Shown here: piece after piece, positions 1-11,258 of the stretch | Layout of the letters: each line of letters starts with the position of its first letter | Position numbering within the stretch: position 1 is the first letter of the stretch | Source: Cochliopodium minus | Taxonomy: Eukaryota; Discosea; Himatismenida; Cochliopodiidae | DNA length: 32,414 nt | Assembly (NCBI GenBank): GCA_024220525.1 | Contig: JAMYWO010000034.1 | Coordinates: forward strand, 127,693-160,106 | Reading direction: 5' to 3' | Program-made: the position numbers and the translations under genes | The notes under the pieces: generated by a model | Database searches by the model: none | Told to the model about the DNA's origin: nothing | Seen by the model: only the letters and a program-made list of their open reading frames with translations

Positions 1-388
1 TCCCAATAATAAAAAACCATCAAAATCAGCAATAGAGACTGATAAAAACAAATTGGAAGTGAATAAAACTTCTCCATTAAGAAAAACTTATGATAATTCA
101 AACAACATAGATGATAATATTGAAAAATCAAAGATTAATTTCAATGGAACCAAATCTCCGGAAAATCAAATTAAATTCGTTCGTAGACCAAGTGCATATG
201 AAGTTAATGTGATAAATAAAGAAAAAACATCAACAATATCCGTCAATAATAATGGAAATGATGAAGAGTCTAATAATAATAATAGCCCTCTCAAAAATAC
301 CTCTGGATCTATTGAATTGAATAAAACAGAAAAACCGTCTTTCTTTAAGAAATTTTTGGGTGAAAAAAAAGGTAAAAAGAAGAAATAA
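1..388 (+). CDS. 3' end of a low-complexity protein (5' part outside window)
   Basis: The reading frame is open from the left edge to the TAA at 386-388, so this is the last part of a longer gene or its last exon. The visible ~128 residues are rich in Asn, Ser and Lys and contain several SP/TP sites (TSPL, KSPEN, NSPLK). They end in a strongly basic tail, KKFLGEKKGKKKK, preceded by two Phe residues, which could be a nuclear-localisation or membrane-binding basic patch (inference). No domain is recognisable. No internal GT...AG intron is needed. It reads in the same direction as the RasGEF gene that starts 244 bases downstream. Family unknown. Confidence 0.6.
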   Translation, partial: PNNKKPSKSAIETDKNKLEVNKTSPLRKTYDNSNNIDDNIEKSKINFNGTKSPENQIKFVRRPSAYEVNVINKEKTSTISVNNNGNDEESNNNNSPLKNTSGSIELNKTEKPSFFKKFLGEKKGKKKK

Positions 389-632
389 AAATTTTAAAAT
401 TGTGCTTTTGATTAATACCCCAAAATGCATTATATTGAAAACATAAAAATATATTCTGATGCCTTTTAAAATATTTGTCTTATAATTACTTCATTCTGAG
501 CAAATATAATTATTATTGAACACAATATTAATATTTTACATCTCCAATCCAAAATAGAATAAACATTGATTAATAAAGACCAAAAATTTTCTTTTTAAGA
601 ATAAATTAAACTTTTCAAAAATCAAAGAAACA

Positions 633-3130
633 ATGTCAAGAAAGTCACGTGACGAAAATGGATCAAAAAAAGATAGTGAAAGTACAATCGAAGATGGCGA
701 AAGTACAAGAAAAAGTGAAATAGAAGGAGGAGGAAACAGTGGCTCGAGAAGAGGCGAAACGATGTTGATGAGCATACAAAAGGTTTTCAGGACACTGATG
801 GGACAAGTGAATGACGATACGCCTGTAGAAACAACACCAAAGACATCGACAGAAGGAAACGATTCAAAAGATAATCTTAAAATGGCAGTTAAAATAAATA
901 GATTAACATTAGCTCTTACTAATGATCCTAATGGAAATGACGTTAACAATTTTAATATCCGTGTGTTTGCTGTACCTTTGGAAAATGTGGTCATTGGAAA
1001 CTCGCCTCCTACTTTCCTTGAGAAGCTTTTTCAGTTTTTGAGCAAGGAGAATGTTTTCGACAACGAGAACTCTGCTTTTTTCAAGAAGGCCAAGGTGGAT
1101 GACAATGAAGTCAAAACTATTATGGTCAATATGAATGGAGGAGATTATTCTTACTTTACTTCTGAAACTCCAAATGTAAATTTTGTCATTGAAATATTTT
1201 ACAGGGTAAAAAAAATTTTATTTTTTATTTTTTAATTTTTTATTTTTTTGACATTTTTTAATTTCATTTTTGATCCAATAAAAAGTGGCTGAATTTATTG
1301 CCCCAACCTCTCTTTCAATGTAAAACATGGTTTTTAAAACTAGAAAAAGAAATTTCAGATAATAATGAGTTTATTCACTTGCTGCATTCTCTTATCAATT
1401 GTAAACACATTTTTTAAAAAATTTTAATTTTTTTTTACCCAAAATTTTTATTCTAAATCGAATATTTCTTTTTTTAAAAAAAAATGAAAACAGTAACTCC
1501 AATACAAAACAAAATTGTTTTGAAACATATTTATTCCTTTATTTCTCAATCAAAATTTGTAAAACAAAAAAATGTCAGACTTATCGGTGAAATTTCAAAA
1601 AAGCTGATAGATCCAATCTACAGATCCAAAGAAAACAACGAATCCATTCCTAAAAGATGTTTTAATGCGTTTCTCACAAATTATGACGAACTTTTTGCAA
1701 ACAAATTTACAAATATTGAATATTTTTCAAGTAACAACATCGTAGATTATACTTTTGGAGGTAAAAAAAAAAATTTTTTTAAATTTTATTTTTAACATTT
1801 TATGAAAATTTAAATTTCGTTGAAAATATCAGTTTAAATTTATAAATTTTGTAAACTTTTTTTATTCTATTCTTTATTAAAGAGGGTTTAATTACTGCTG
1901 GGAGTAGAGATGCTCTTTTCGAGAAATTTTATGATAATTACTATAAGATGATCGATCCCGAATTCACAGAGATAATCCTCGTGACCCACACCTATTTCAT
2001 GAAGAGCGAAGAACTGCTGAGCTACTTTATCGAAAAATACAAGAAATCAAAGTCTTCGCACAACAGAGAAACCTTCATTAGATCGAAAATCATCAAGAAT
2101 CTCTTCACATGGTTCGAATTTGTGGAATCCAACAAACTTTCGCATTTCAGCAAACAAATGGTCGGAGTTTGGACCAAATTTCAAAAAGATATCAAAGAAG
2201 AAAAAGGTTCTCAAATCTATTCGATCGCGGAAAAGCTCAAAAGCACTCCCATGAAAGAAACTTTACCGGAAACTTTCTTGGAGAAGCCACTACCTGACAA
2301 ATATGTCGATTGTTTGGAATACACTCCGAAAGATTTGTCGATTTCTTTTACGTTCTACGCCCACTATCTCTTCTGCAAAATCAAAATTCCCGAAATCTTG
2401 CACAGCAATTGGATGAAGAAAGAAAAATCTCCTAATTACTCCAAATTCGTTGCAGACTTTAACACCATGCAACTTTGGACTGCCACTCAAATTTTGATCA
2501 GAAAAAACGAGACTGACAGAATCAAAGCTTTCACCCAGTTGATCAATGTTTGTTACGAATGTGCTGGTTACAACAATTTCCACACTTCTTTTGCCATCTT
2601 TGCGGGCTTGTCTTCTTCAAATATTTTCAGAATGAAAAAGCACTGGAAGAAAATCGAAAAGTCTGTTTTGACCAAATACACCTCCCTTTCTAATTTATTT
2701 TCTCCTGCAAAAAACCATAAAAACTATCAAGAAAGAGTCCAAGAATGTAAAACGGTTTCAATGGTAAAAAAAATTATATTTTTAAAAAATAATTATATTT
2801 TTTAAAAAAAAAAATTAAATAAAAATAATTAAAAATCATTTTTTTTTTCTTTTCATAAAGATCCCCATTGTTGGTATTATTGGAAAATTTTTGTTTGCAA
2901 TTGAAGAAAATAATCCTTCTATTCTTTCTAATGGTCTTTTGAACTTTCAAAAATTTAGAATGTTGTATGTTGTCACCCAGCAAATCAAAAGGATCAGCTC
3001 CAAGACTTTTTCTTTGGAACGAACTGATGTCAATCTCCTCAAAATTTTCATCGAAAATAACTTGGAGATCTATGATGATAAAAAATTGTATGAATTATCT
3101 TTGGAGTATGAGCCCAGAGAACAAAAGTAA
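633..3130 (+). CDS. RhoGAP-like domain fused to RasGEF_N and RasGEF (CDC25) domains
   Basis: Five exons (633-1205, 1286-1400, 1494-1760, 1883-2763, 2861-3130) join in frame into 701 residues. Residues 1-85 are low complexity. Residues ~113-310 read as a RhoGAP fold (VPLENVV, PPTFLEKLFQFL, then WLNLLPQPLF, matching the family's LReLPePL). Residues ~320-440 are a RasGEF_N domain (GLITAGSRDALFEKFYD). Residues ~465-700 are the catalytic CDC25 domain, with CYECAGYNNFHTSFAIFAGL, RMKKHWKKIE, IPIVGIIGKFLFAIEE and LLNFQKFRMLY. It should catalyse GDP/GTP exchange on a Ras or Rap GTPase at membranes. The RhoGAP part has Lys (AFFKK) where the arginine finger of the usual GIFR motif sits, so GAP activity is doubtful. 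Dictyostelium GflB is a known RhoGAP-RasGEF protein. The start ATG at 633 is the first in frame after an AT-rich leader. Confidence 0.88.
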
Positions 3131-3318
3131 TGAGGAGGGGGAGGAAAATGATTTATATTTTTTTGAAAAATAAAAAAAAAGTTTTTGTGAAAAATAATTT
3201 CTTGGAAATCTTTCCATCACTTTTGAACATTTTCTTTCAACATTCAATTTCATTTTCTTTCACTCCTTTTTGGAAATATAACGATATTTATTATTTAATT
3301 TTTTATAAAAAAAATAAA

Positions 3319-3399
3319 ATGAAACCTACAGTTATTTGTGCTTATGATGGTCATTGTTTTCGAAAGAATCCCATCCATTTTCAAGAATATAACCATCCC
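3319..3399 (+). other. PBZ (PAR-binding zinc finger) coding segment
   Basis: Residues 1-27 of the helicase read C-x5-C-x6-H-x5-H with the characteristic CFRKNP...HP context. This matches the PBZ consensus of APLF and CHFR (C-x5-C-YRKNP-x-H-x5-HP). Bases before the finger encode only six residues, so the finger is at the extreme N-terminus. Confidence 0.85.
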
Positions 3400-6300
3400 A
3401 TTCAATATCCTCATGGTAACAGTCCATATAAAAATAACGACTACAATAACAACAGCCCTGAAAATAAAAATTTCAAAAGCACCAATAGAAATAACAACAT
3501 CATTGACCTATCTGAAGTAAATATCAATGATGATTCATCTATAATTCAAAATGGAAATATTAATTCACCAAAATCAAAACAATCAGCAAATAATATCAAC
3601 ATATATCATAATACACCAACCAAATCTTATATTGATTTTGATAATGAAGAAGATATAATAATCAAACACAATACAACCCCAAAATCCATCTTAAAAGAGA
3701 ATATAAACTATAGTGAAAATAAAGATTCATCCAATAAGAAGAAAATTTCTCCCATAACAATATCAGAGGATGATGAAAAAGATAATTCAATTCCATTAAA
3801 AAATCTTCAAAATAAATCCAACATTCGATCGAATAATTCAATAAATCAATCGAATAATCGAAATAAAAATAGATCTGTGGTAATAATAGATAGTGAGGAA
3901 GAAGATGATCAATCATCGAATTTCAATAACAAAATTTCATCTAGTGATGATTCACAATCCAATCTGAATGAGTCAATTCACTTGGATGATAGCGAAGAGA
4001 TCAAAATAATAAGCACACCCAAGTCAGAACCACCCAAAACATCGAAAAACAACATAAAAGATGATGATATCTTCAACAGAAACATCCAAAGTCTCTACAA
4101 ACCACCTCCCCCAAAGAAGATCAGCAACAATAAAGAAGATAAAGAAAATAAAACTTCCGACAACAAAATAAATTCCGCCAACAAAATGAAAACGAAAAGA
4201 AAAATCGATTTTGAAGAAAATGATTCTCCCAACAAATTCAACAAATACGAATCTTCATCAAAATCCAAAAAAATAAACCTTTCTATCATTGACAAATATT
4301 CTTTTTCAGGTGGAAAAGATAATCCAACGGTGAGGAAAATCTTCAAGGAGATTCCTTCTTGCAGGTTGGATGAGGAGACGGAGGAATGGAGTTTTGATTT
4401 AAAGCAGTACAGCACTTTGGTAGGCGTTTTGGAGGAGTTGAATATCGAATATTATGCGATTCCCAAAAATGTATTAAAATTTGTAAAAAAAATTGACGAG
4501 AAAAAGGATGAAGAAATTGGTAAAAAAAAATTTCTTTGTTTTTAAAATTATTTTAAATATAATTTTTTAATATGTATTGTTTAATTATTTTTATTTATTT
4601 TTAAAAAAATTTAAAATTTTTTTTTTCTGTTTTAGTTGATTTAAGTAAATTACCCGACAAACTGATTGATTATTTGTATCCATTTCAGAAAGAAGGAATA
4701 ATGTAACCTACCATTCTCAAATTTTTAAGAACAAATTTATTTTAAAATTATTTTGAAGGTTCGGAATTAGAAAAAAAGGCAAAGTACTAGTGGGTGACGA
4801 AATGGGGCTGGGAAAAACAATACAAGGGATAGGTAACTTTATTTTTATAAATTAAAATAAAAAATATTAAATTATTTTATCTCCATAAAAAACTCTGAAA
4901 GGAATCGCACTCTATTACAAACAAGATTGGTAAGAGAATTCCACAATTTATTGGAAATTTTTAATTGTTTTAATATCAAAAAAAAACTTTAAAATTTTTT
5001 TCAAAAAAAAAAAAAAAAAATAAACAAAAAATAATGCAAAAAATTTAAAAAACTATTTTAGAATAAAAAAAAAAAATTAATAAAAATCTAAAATAAATAT
5101 TTTTAAATTAAAAATAAAAAAAGGCCATTATTGGTAATTTGTCCCGCCACACTAAAAAATCAGTGGAAAAAAGAATTGGAAAAGTGGATCAAACCAGAAG
5201 ACATAAATAATGAATCCATCAACGTGGTTGTCACCGGTAAAAGCAAAATAAAATCCATGGTCTGCGTCATCACCACTTCTTTGGCTGCCAAATCCAAAAC
5301 GGAGCTTCTTAATTGTGGGTTTGGCGTTGTCATTTTGGATGAGTCTCATGACATCAAAGATCCCAAAACTGAACGAGCCAAAAATATTTGTCCTGTTCTT
5401 CAAAATGCAAAAAGAGCAATCTTGTTATCTGGTAAAAAATAAATTATTAAAAATAAAAAATAAAAAAATCAATAAAAAAATAAAAAATAAAAAATAAAAA
5501 ATAAAAAATAAAAAATAAAAAATAAAAAATTTGAAACAAAAAACAAAAAATAAACAATTTGAAATAAAAAATTTGAAATAAAAAATTTGAAATAAAAAAT
5601 TTGAAATAAAAAATTTGAAATAAAAAATTTGAAACAAAAAACAAAAAATAAAAAATTTGAAATAAAAAATAAAAAATAAAATATGAAATATAAAATAAAT
5701 TCTTTTTTATTGAAGGAACACCAGCTACAAGTAGGCCAAAAGAATTGTTTTCACAAATAAATGCCTTAAACCCAGAACTCTTCCCAAAATTCCACTTCTT
5801 CGGCATCCGCTACTGCGATGCAAACAAAAATAGGTTTCACTTCATTTATGTTGACTTTTTTATTTGGAAATTAATCCAAAATAGTTTATTTAATTTCTAT
5901 TTTTATTTCATTTTTATTTTTCATTTTTATTTTTAATTTTTATTATTTTCATTTTTATTTTTTATTTTTAATTTTGAATTTTTTTTTAATTTTTAATTTG
6001 TAATTTTATTTTAAATTTTTAGTTTTTTTCTCCAAATTTGTTTTTCATATTTATATTTTATTTTATTTTATTTTAATTTGATTTTTAAAAAGATTCGGAT
6101 GGGATTACAGCGGAAGCAAGAATCTAGTGGAACTAAACTACCTTCTCAACAAAAGCATGATGATAAGAAGATTAAAGCAAAACGTGCTAGAATCCTTACC
6201 TTCCAAGAAAAGAGAGAAAGTTTTCGTGAAAATAGACGATTCTTTCAACGAAGAGTCCTCCGTCTTGCTCCAACAGCTCAAGCAGGCCATCAATGAAATG

Positions 6301-8886
6301 AAGGACTTGACTAACCCTTCGGAAATAAGGAAAAACCGGTCTGTGCAGCACAGTTTGACTATGAAATTTTATCGAAACACTGGTGTCTACAAAGTAACTT
6401 TTAAATTTTTGAAAAGAAAATAATCATTTTTAATTTTTTTAATTTTTGCATTTTTAAATTATTTTTTTAATTATTTTTTCAAATTTTTAATTCACTCTTA
6501 CTTTTGTTAAATTTATTTGAAAATAATTTTTTTAATTCACTGTTATTTTTTTTTATTTTTTTTTTTGTCATTTTTTGAAATTAAACCGATTTTTTTTTCC
6601 CAAGAAATTTCCCAAATTTAATTTTTTTTTTAAAAGGCTCCTGCTGTTGTAAAATACCTTGAAACAGTATTGAGCGGAGAAAATAATTTGCTTGGCCCAA
6701 ATGACAAAATGATAGTTTTCTGTAAAATTTTTTATTTATTATTTTTTTAATAAATATTTTAAAATCTTTTATTTTTTAATAACCACATTTTTAATAATTA
6801 ATTTTTTATAAATTTTTTTAACAAACTTTTATTTTTAGAAATTTTTTTAATAATTAATTTTTTATTAATTTTTTTAATAAATTTTTATTCTAAATTTTTG
6901 TACTATAGGCTACCACCAAGATGTGATGGATGTTCTGCAACATGGATTGGAGGAAATGAAGGTAGATTTCATCAGAATAGACGGCAAAACTCCCACTTCC
7001 TCCCGCGCAGAACTCGTCCAAGAATTCCAAACTAAATCCATCTACAGAGTTGCTTTATTGTCTATCAAAGCAGCTGGAGTTGGTAAATAAAATAAACAAA
7101 AAATTAAATTTTTTTAAAATATTTTTTTTTTAATAATTATTTTTTAAATAAATTTTTTTTGAAATAATTATTTTAATTTTTAATTTTTTTGATTTCCAAT
7201 TTCAAATTTATTTTATTTTTAAATTTTTTTTTATTTTATATTTAAATTGGTTTATTTTTTAATTTTTTATTATTTTAATTTTATTTTTTAGGATTAAATT
7301 TGACAACTTCCTCTCTTGTTATTTTCGCAGAAATATTTTGGAATCCTGGTAATAATTTTGATATTTTTTTAATAATTTTCAATTTAAAAAAAAAAATTGT
7401 TTTTATTATTAATAGGAAATGTGATACAATGTGAAGACAGAGTTCACAGAATAGGACAGAACAAAAACGTTCTTATACAATTTATGGTAGCAAATAACAC
7501 ACTTGACCAAAGGTTGTGGAATACCATTGAAAGAAAGCTTTTGGTGCTAGGAAAATCTCTTGATGGTCAAATTTTTTGTTTAAATTTATTTTTTATTTTT
7601 TAGATTTTTATTTTTTATTTTTTTTAATTTTTGTTTTGTTTATTTTTTTTCCTTTTTTTATTTTTTATTTTTTATTTTTTTTAAATTTTTTAATTAATTT
7701 TATTTAAATCTAAATTTTTTATTTATTTTTAGTTAATTATTATTTTATTTTTATCTTTTCAAATTGTTATTTATTTTTTGAATATTTATAATTTACTTTT
7801 AAATTTTTTTGATTATTTGAAATATTAAAAAATATTTTTGATTATTTAATAACCATTTTTTCGAATTTTTTTGAATTTTTCCTAAACAGGCAAGGATGAT
7901 TCGAAGATGGTTTTTGGAAAATCAAAAACGATAGAGGACGAGTCCCCAGAAAACATCCTCAACTTCATGAAAGATTTCTTCGAAGAAGAAATCCATTTCA
8001 CTCAACACAAAAAAGTGATTCCTCTCAAACTGTCTTCACAAAACAACAAAGAAACTAAAATCAGCGACAATAACACAAACAACAAAAGTAATAAAAAAAA
8101 AATTATTTAAAATTTTAATCAAATTATTTTATCCATAAAAAATATTTGTTTTAACAAATAAATTAATTTAATTTTTAAATATTTATTTATTTAAATTTAT
8201 TTATTTATTTTTTAATTTACAATATTTTTCTTTTTTAAATTATTTTTTTTTAAAGTTATTGATATAACAGAATCTTCAGATGATGAAGATTCTTTACCAA
8301 CCCTTTCCCCAAAGTCTTCCAAAATCCAAACAATAAAGATAAACAGTTCACAAAAAAACAACAAGCAATCTCAAAGTTCTAATGAGACCGAAGAAAGCTT
8401 TGATGATGAAAAAATAGAAAATGTTCTCTCCAAATACGAGTAAAATAATTTTTTTGAAATAATTAATTATATTTTAAATTAAAATTTCTTTATTTTTTTT
8501 TTCATTTTTTAATTTATTTTTTAAAAAAAAGTTCTTCAAGCCAAAAAATACCTACTCAGAGTACCCAACAAAAAACAAATTTGTTTGACAAATTCAGGTC
8601 TTCTAAACACAATTTTTCACAAAGAAGCAAAACCCAGTCACAATTTATTCCTTTGGAAATTGTAGAGAACAATTCTCCTCAGGATACAACAGTCAATTCT
8701 CAGGTCTTTGCAAAAAATTCTCCTCAAACAAAAAATTCTCAACAATTAATCCCCTCTTCTCAAAAAGACAAAGAATCTCTCAACAAAATGGACATTTCTC
8801 TTTTTGAAAACCCAAGATTGAAAAGAAAAAATGAAAATGAATCTAAAAAAGATCCCTTTAAAGCTTTAACTGTATTAGATTTGTAA
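3319..8886 (+). CDS. SMARCAL1-type annealing helicase with N-terminal PBZ zinc finger, HARP domain and SIM-like motifs
   Basis: Fourteen exons (3319-4519, 4636-4702, 4759-4832, 4902-4929, 5124-5431, 5716-5833, 6093-6393, 6637-6721, 6909-7082, 7292-7348, 7416-7565, 7890-8087, 8256-8439, 8532-8886) join in frame into 1099 residues. Residues 7-26 form a PBZ finger (C7, C13, H20, H26; CFRKNP core), which in known cases binds poly(ADP-ribose). Residues ~30-320 are disordered. A HARP domain lies at ~325-390 (LDEETEEWSFDL). The SNF2 motor has Walker A GDEMGLGKT (K442), DESH at 529-532, LSGTPATSRP, FGWDYSGS and VHRIGQ at 814-819. These are hallmarks of SMARCAL1/ZRANB3, which re-anneal DNA and regress stalled replication forks. 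The tail has a SUMO-interaction-like IIDITESSDDED (921-932). ATG 3319 is chosen because it directly precedes the zinc finger; an earlier in-frame ATG at 3130 overlaps the upstream stop codon and would add 63 residues of poor composition. Confidence 0.93.
5432..5715 (+). repeat. Intronic AT minisatellite in the helicase gene
   Basis: This intron lies between the exon ending at the conserved ...LLSG and the one starting GTPATSRP. It consists of head-to-tail AAAAAAT heptamers at about 5455-5530, then a tandem array of a ~14-base AAAAAATTTGAAAT unit at about 5560-5680. The long reading frames on the minus strand here (Phe/Tyr/Leu repeats) come from the repeat and are not genes. Confidence 0.9.
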
Positions 8887-9169
8887 AAAAAAAAGAAAAG
8901 AAAAGAAATGGTTGTAATAAAAGTTATTTAATTTTTTTCAACAAAAAACATGTTTTAATTTTTAATTTTTTTTCAAGAGAAGCACTTTTTGCTTTATTTT
9001 TTGGTTAATAATATTAAAGAATTTAAAAAAACTTAGGAAACATTAAAATTGTCATCTTTGTTAACTTGCCTACACACTATTAAAATATTTGAAATTTTAT
9101 CTCTAATTATTTTATATATAAAAAATATCATTTTTTTTTATTTTTTTTTTTGGAGAAGTAAAAAAAGAT

Positions 9170-10030
9170 TTAATTAGGAATCTTTTTCAATAAATCAACA
9201 AACATTTCACTGGAGTTAAAAGCAGTCTTTGCAGAAGTTTCTTTGAAATCAATTCCATACTTATTCGCTAAATTCTGACCCTCCTCCCTCGTAACTTCCT
9301 TTGAATCCTCCAAATCTATTTTATTCCCAATTAAAACAATGGGAAAATTCTTCATCAATTCCTTCTTTTCTTCTTCTTTCATTTTCACAACATCTCCTTC
9401 TATATCTCTCACCCTCATAACTGAATAAATGTATTTTTCACAACTATTGAAAGATTCTTTCGATGTTATTGAATAAACTATCGCTACTGCATCTCCCATC
9501 CTTATATTATTACTATCAGAAAAAAAAAAATTCAATTTAAAATTTCTTTTATTATAAATAAATTCAATTTGAAATCTCAAAAATTATTTTTTTATTTTTT
9601 TTTACTCTCTAAGTACATTATATTCTTCTTGTCCATAAGTATCTAATATCTCCGCTTCAACAACTCTATCTCCAACCTTCTCTCTTTTGCTACATGCTAT
9701 CATACACTTTTAAATATTCGTTTTAATAAATATTGAAAGATAGTATTGGTGATCATTTTACTGGAGTATAACCTTGATCAAATTCATTACTGATATATCT
9801 TTCCATCAAAGAGGTTTTTCCTATTTATTTGGAGAAAAATTTGTTAATTTTCTTTGTAAGAGTTTTGAATTTATTGATTATTATTACCCACACATCCATC
9901 TCCTGACAAATTTCCAATGAATAAATATTATTTATTTTTAAAGTGAAAAGGTTGAACCCAATAACACAATTTTAAAATAATTCTTTTGATCCTTTTTTAT
10001 CTTTACTTCTTTTTGATTTTTATTTCCCAT
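9170..10030 (-). CDS. Divergent Ras-family small GTPase, copy A
   Basis: Five minus-strand exons (10030-9958, 9902-9888, 9820-9762, 9706-9606, 9512-9170) join in frame into 196 residues. The P-loop is GDGCVGKTSL, G3 is DTYGQEEY (Tyr at the usual Ala of DTAGQ), G4 is GNKIDLED and G5 is ETSAKTAF. The segment where switch I should lie reads YTPCMIACSK, with Cys in place of the near-invariant Thr35, so effector and Mg2+ handling are probably altered. There is no C-terminal CaaX box; the protein ends LLKKIPN. The start MGNKNQKEVKIKK has Gly2 and a basic run, suggesting N-myristoylation in place of prenylation (inference). The second exon is only 15 nt and encodes most of the P-loop. A close paralogue lies immediately upstream in the same orientation. 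Confidence 0.85.
9888..9902 (-). other. 15-nt microexon encoding the Ras P-loop (copy A)
   Basis: Between CAG at 9905-9903 and GT at 9887-9886 lies gagatggatgtgtgg, read as (G)DGCV(G). The split glycine codons at both ends are completed by the neighbouring exons. Copy B has an exon of the same size and phase at 10806-10820 (gagatagtggtgtag). Confidence 0.85.
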
Positions 10031-10109
10031 ATATGAGATAGAATCTCAATTTTTTTATTTTAATCAATTATTCAAAAGTTATAAAAAATCGATTTAGTTT
10101 AATAACAAT

Positions 10110-10958
10110 TCAATTAGGATTGACAATCAATTTCAACAAATCAACAAACATTTCACTGGAGTTAAAAGCAGTCTTTGCAGAAGTTTCTTTGAAATCAATT
10201 CCATACTTATTCGCCAAATCCTGACCCTCCTCCCTCGTAACTTCCTTTGAATCCTCCAAATCTATTTTATTCCCAACTAAAACAATGGGCAAATTCTTCA
10301 TCAACTCCTTCTTTTCTTCTTCTTTCATTTTGTCATCATAAGAGAAATCCCTCACCCTGAAAACTTCATAGATGTATCTCTCGCAACTGTTGAAGGATTC
10401 TTTCGATGTTATTGAATAAACTATCGCTACTGCATCTCCCATCCTTATATTATTACTATGAAAAAAAAAAAAAATTCAATTTAAAATTTCTTTTGATTCT
10501 CTTTAAAAAATTTTTTTTTTCACTCTTTTAAGGAAGTAAATTCTTCATTCCTTGTTTCAAGTACCTCTGTGTCGATTTCTTTTTCACCTACTTTTTCTCT
10601 TTTGCTACAAGATATCATGCACTTTGGATAAGCTCTTCATTAAAACTGAAAATATGAAGAATAAAACTTTAAATATTATTACATCATAGTTCCTGATGAA
10701 TTGATTGCTTATATATCTTTCCATCAAAGAAGATTTTCCTTTATAACGATATATAAAAGATAAAAGCTCATTTTGAAAAAGAATATAATCTGTTTATTCA
10801 TATACCTACACCACTATCTCCTTTTCATTTGGAATATATGTTTAATATTTTACTCTTTATGAAAATCTAAATGCAAATTTACCCAACAAAACAATCTTAA
10901 AATCATTCTCCTTCCTTATATGAACTACCTTCACATTCTTATTACTCTTATTACCCAT
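10110..10958 (-). CDS. Divergent Ras-family small GTPase, copy B
   Basis: Five minus-strand exons (10958-10883, 10820-10806, 10738-10683, 10621-10524, 10455-10110) join into 196 residues, the same length and intron positions as copy A. The P-loop GDSGVGKSSL, GNKIDLED and ETSAK are intact. The switch II motif has decayed: DTYGQEEY of copy A is replaced by ETRNEEF, losing the Gly and catalytic Gln of DxxGQ. Switch I reads YDCMISCSK, without the usual Pro-Thr. GTP hydrolysis should be poor or absent (inference). The start MGNKSNKNVK again offers Gly2 plus basic residues, and there is no CaaX end (LLKLIVNPN). The last exon is almost identical in DNA to that of copy A, whereas the first four exons differ much more. 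It could be a pseudo-GTPase or a regulator of copy A. Confidence 0.82.
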
Positions 10959-11258
10959 TATATTAAGATTTCAAAAGTTTTTTTTTTAATTTTTTAATTT
11001 TGCCAAGATATACAACCCAAGCCAATGACAGATGTAAATTTTGAAATCTTTTTTCATGATCATTGTTTATTTTAAGAAAAAGAATAAGAAATAAGAAATA
11101 TATCCAATTTACACCTTTATATTTTCAAAATATACTTTATTTCAAATTAAATAATGTCTTTTTTTTTTCCATAGAGAGATCATTTGATGATGAATTTTTG
11201 TGATTCATGATTTTCTTCAACAAAAAAAAAAAAAATATTTTATTCCAAATCATTCTCT
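10959..11258. other. Intergenic, no gene seen
   Basis: About 300 bases of AT-rich sequence between the start of Ras copy B and the stop of the small membrane protein, both on the minus strand. It must hold the 3' UTR of the membrane protein and the promoter of Ras copy B. The least AT-rich stretch is near 11000-11030 (ccaagatatacaacccaagc), which may be promoter material. No RNA gene or ORF is convincing. Confidence 0.6.

Noticed and set aside
3130-3318. Upstream in-frame ATG at 3130 as the helicase start
   Set aside because: It overlaps the stop codon of the RasGEF gene and the added 63 residues are intergenic-like; ATG 3319 directly precedes the zinc finger.
5425-5806. Minus-strand frames of repeated Phe/Tyr/Leu/Ile that look like membrane proteins
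   Set aside because: They are translations of the AAAAAAT and AAAAAATTTGAAAT tandem repeats in a helicase intron.
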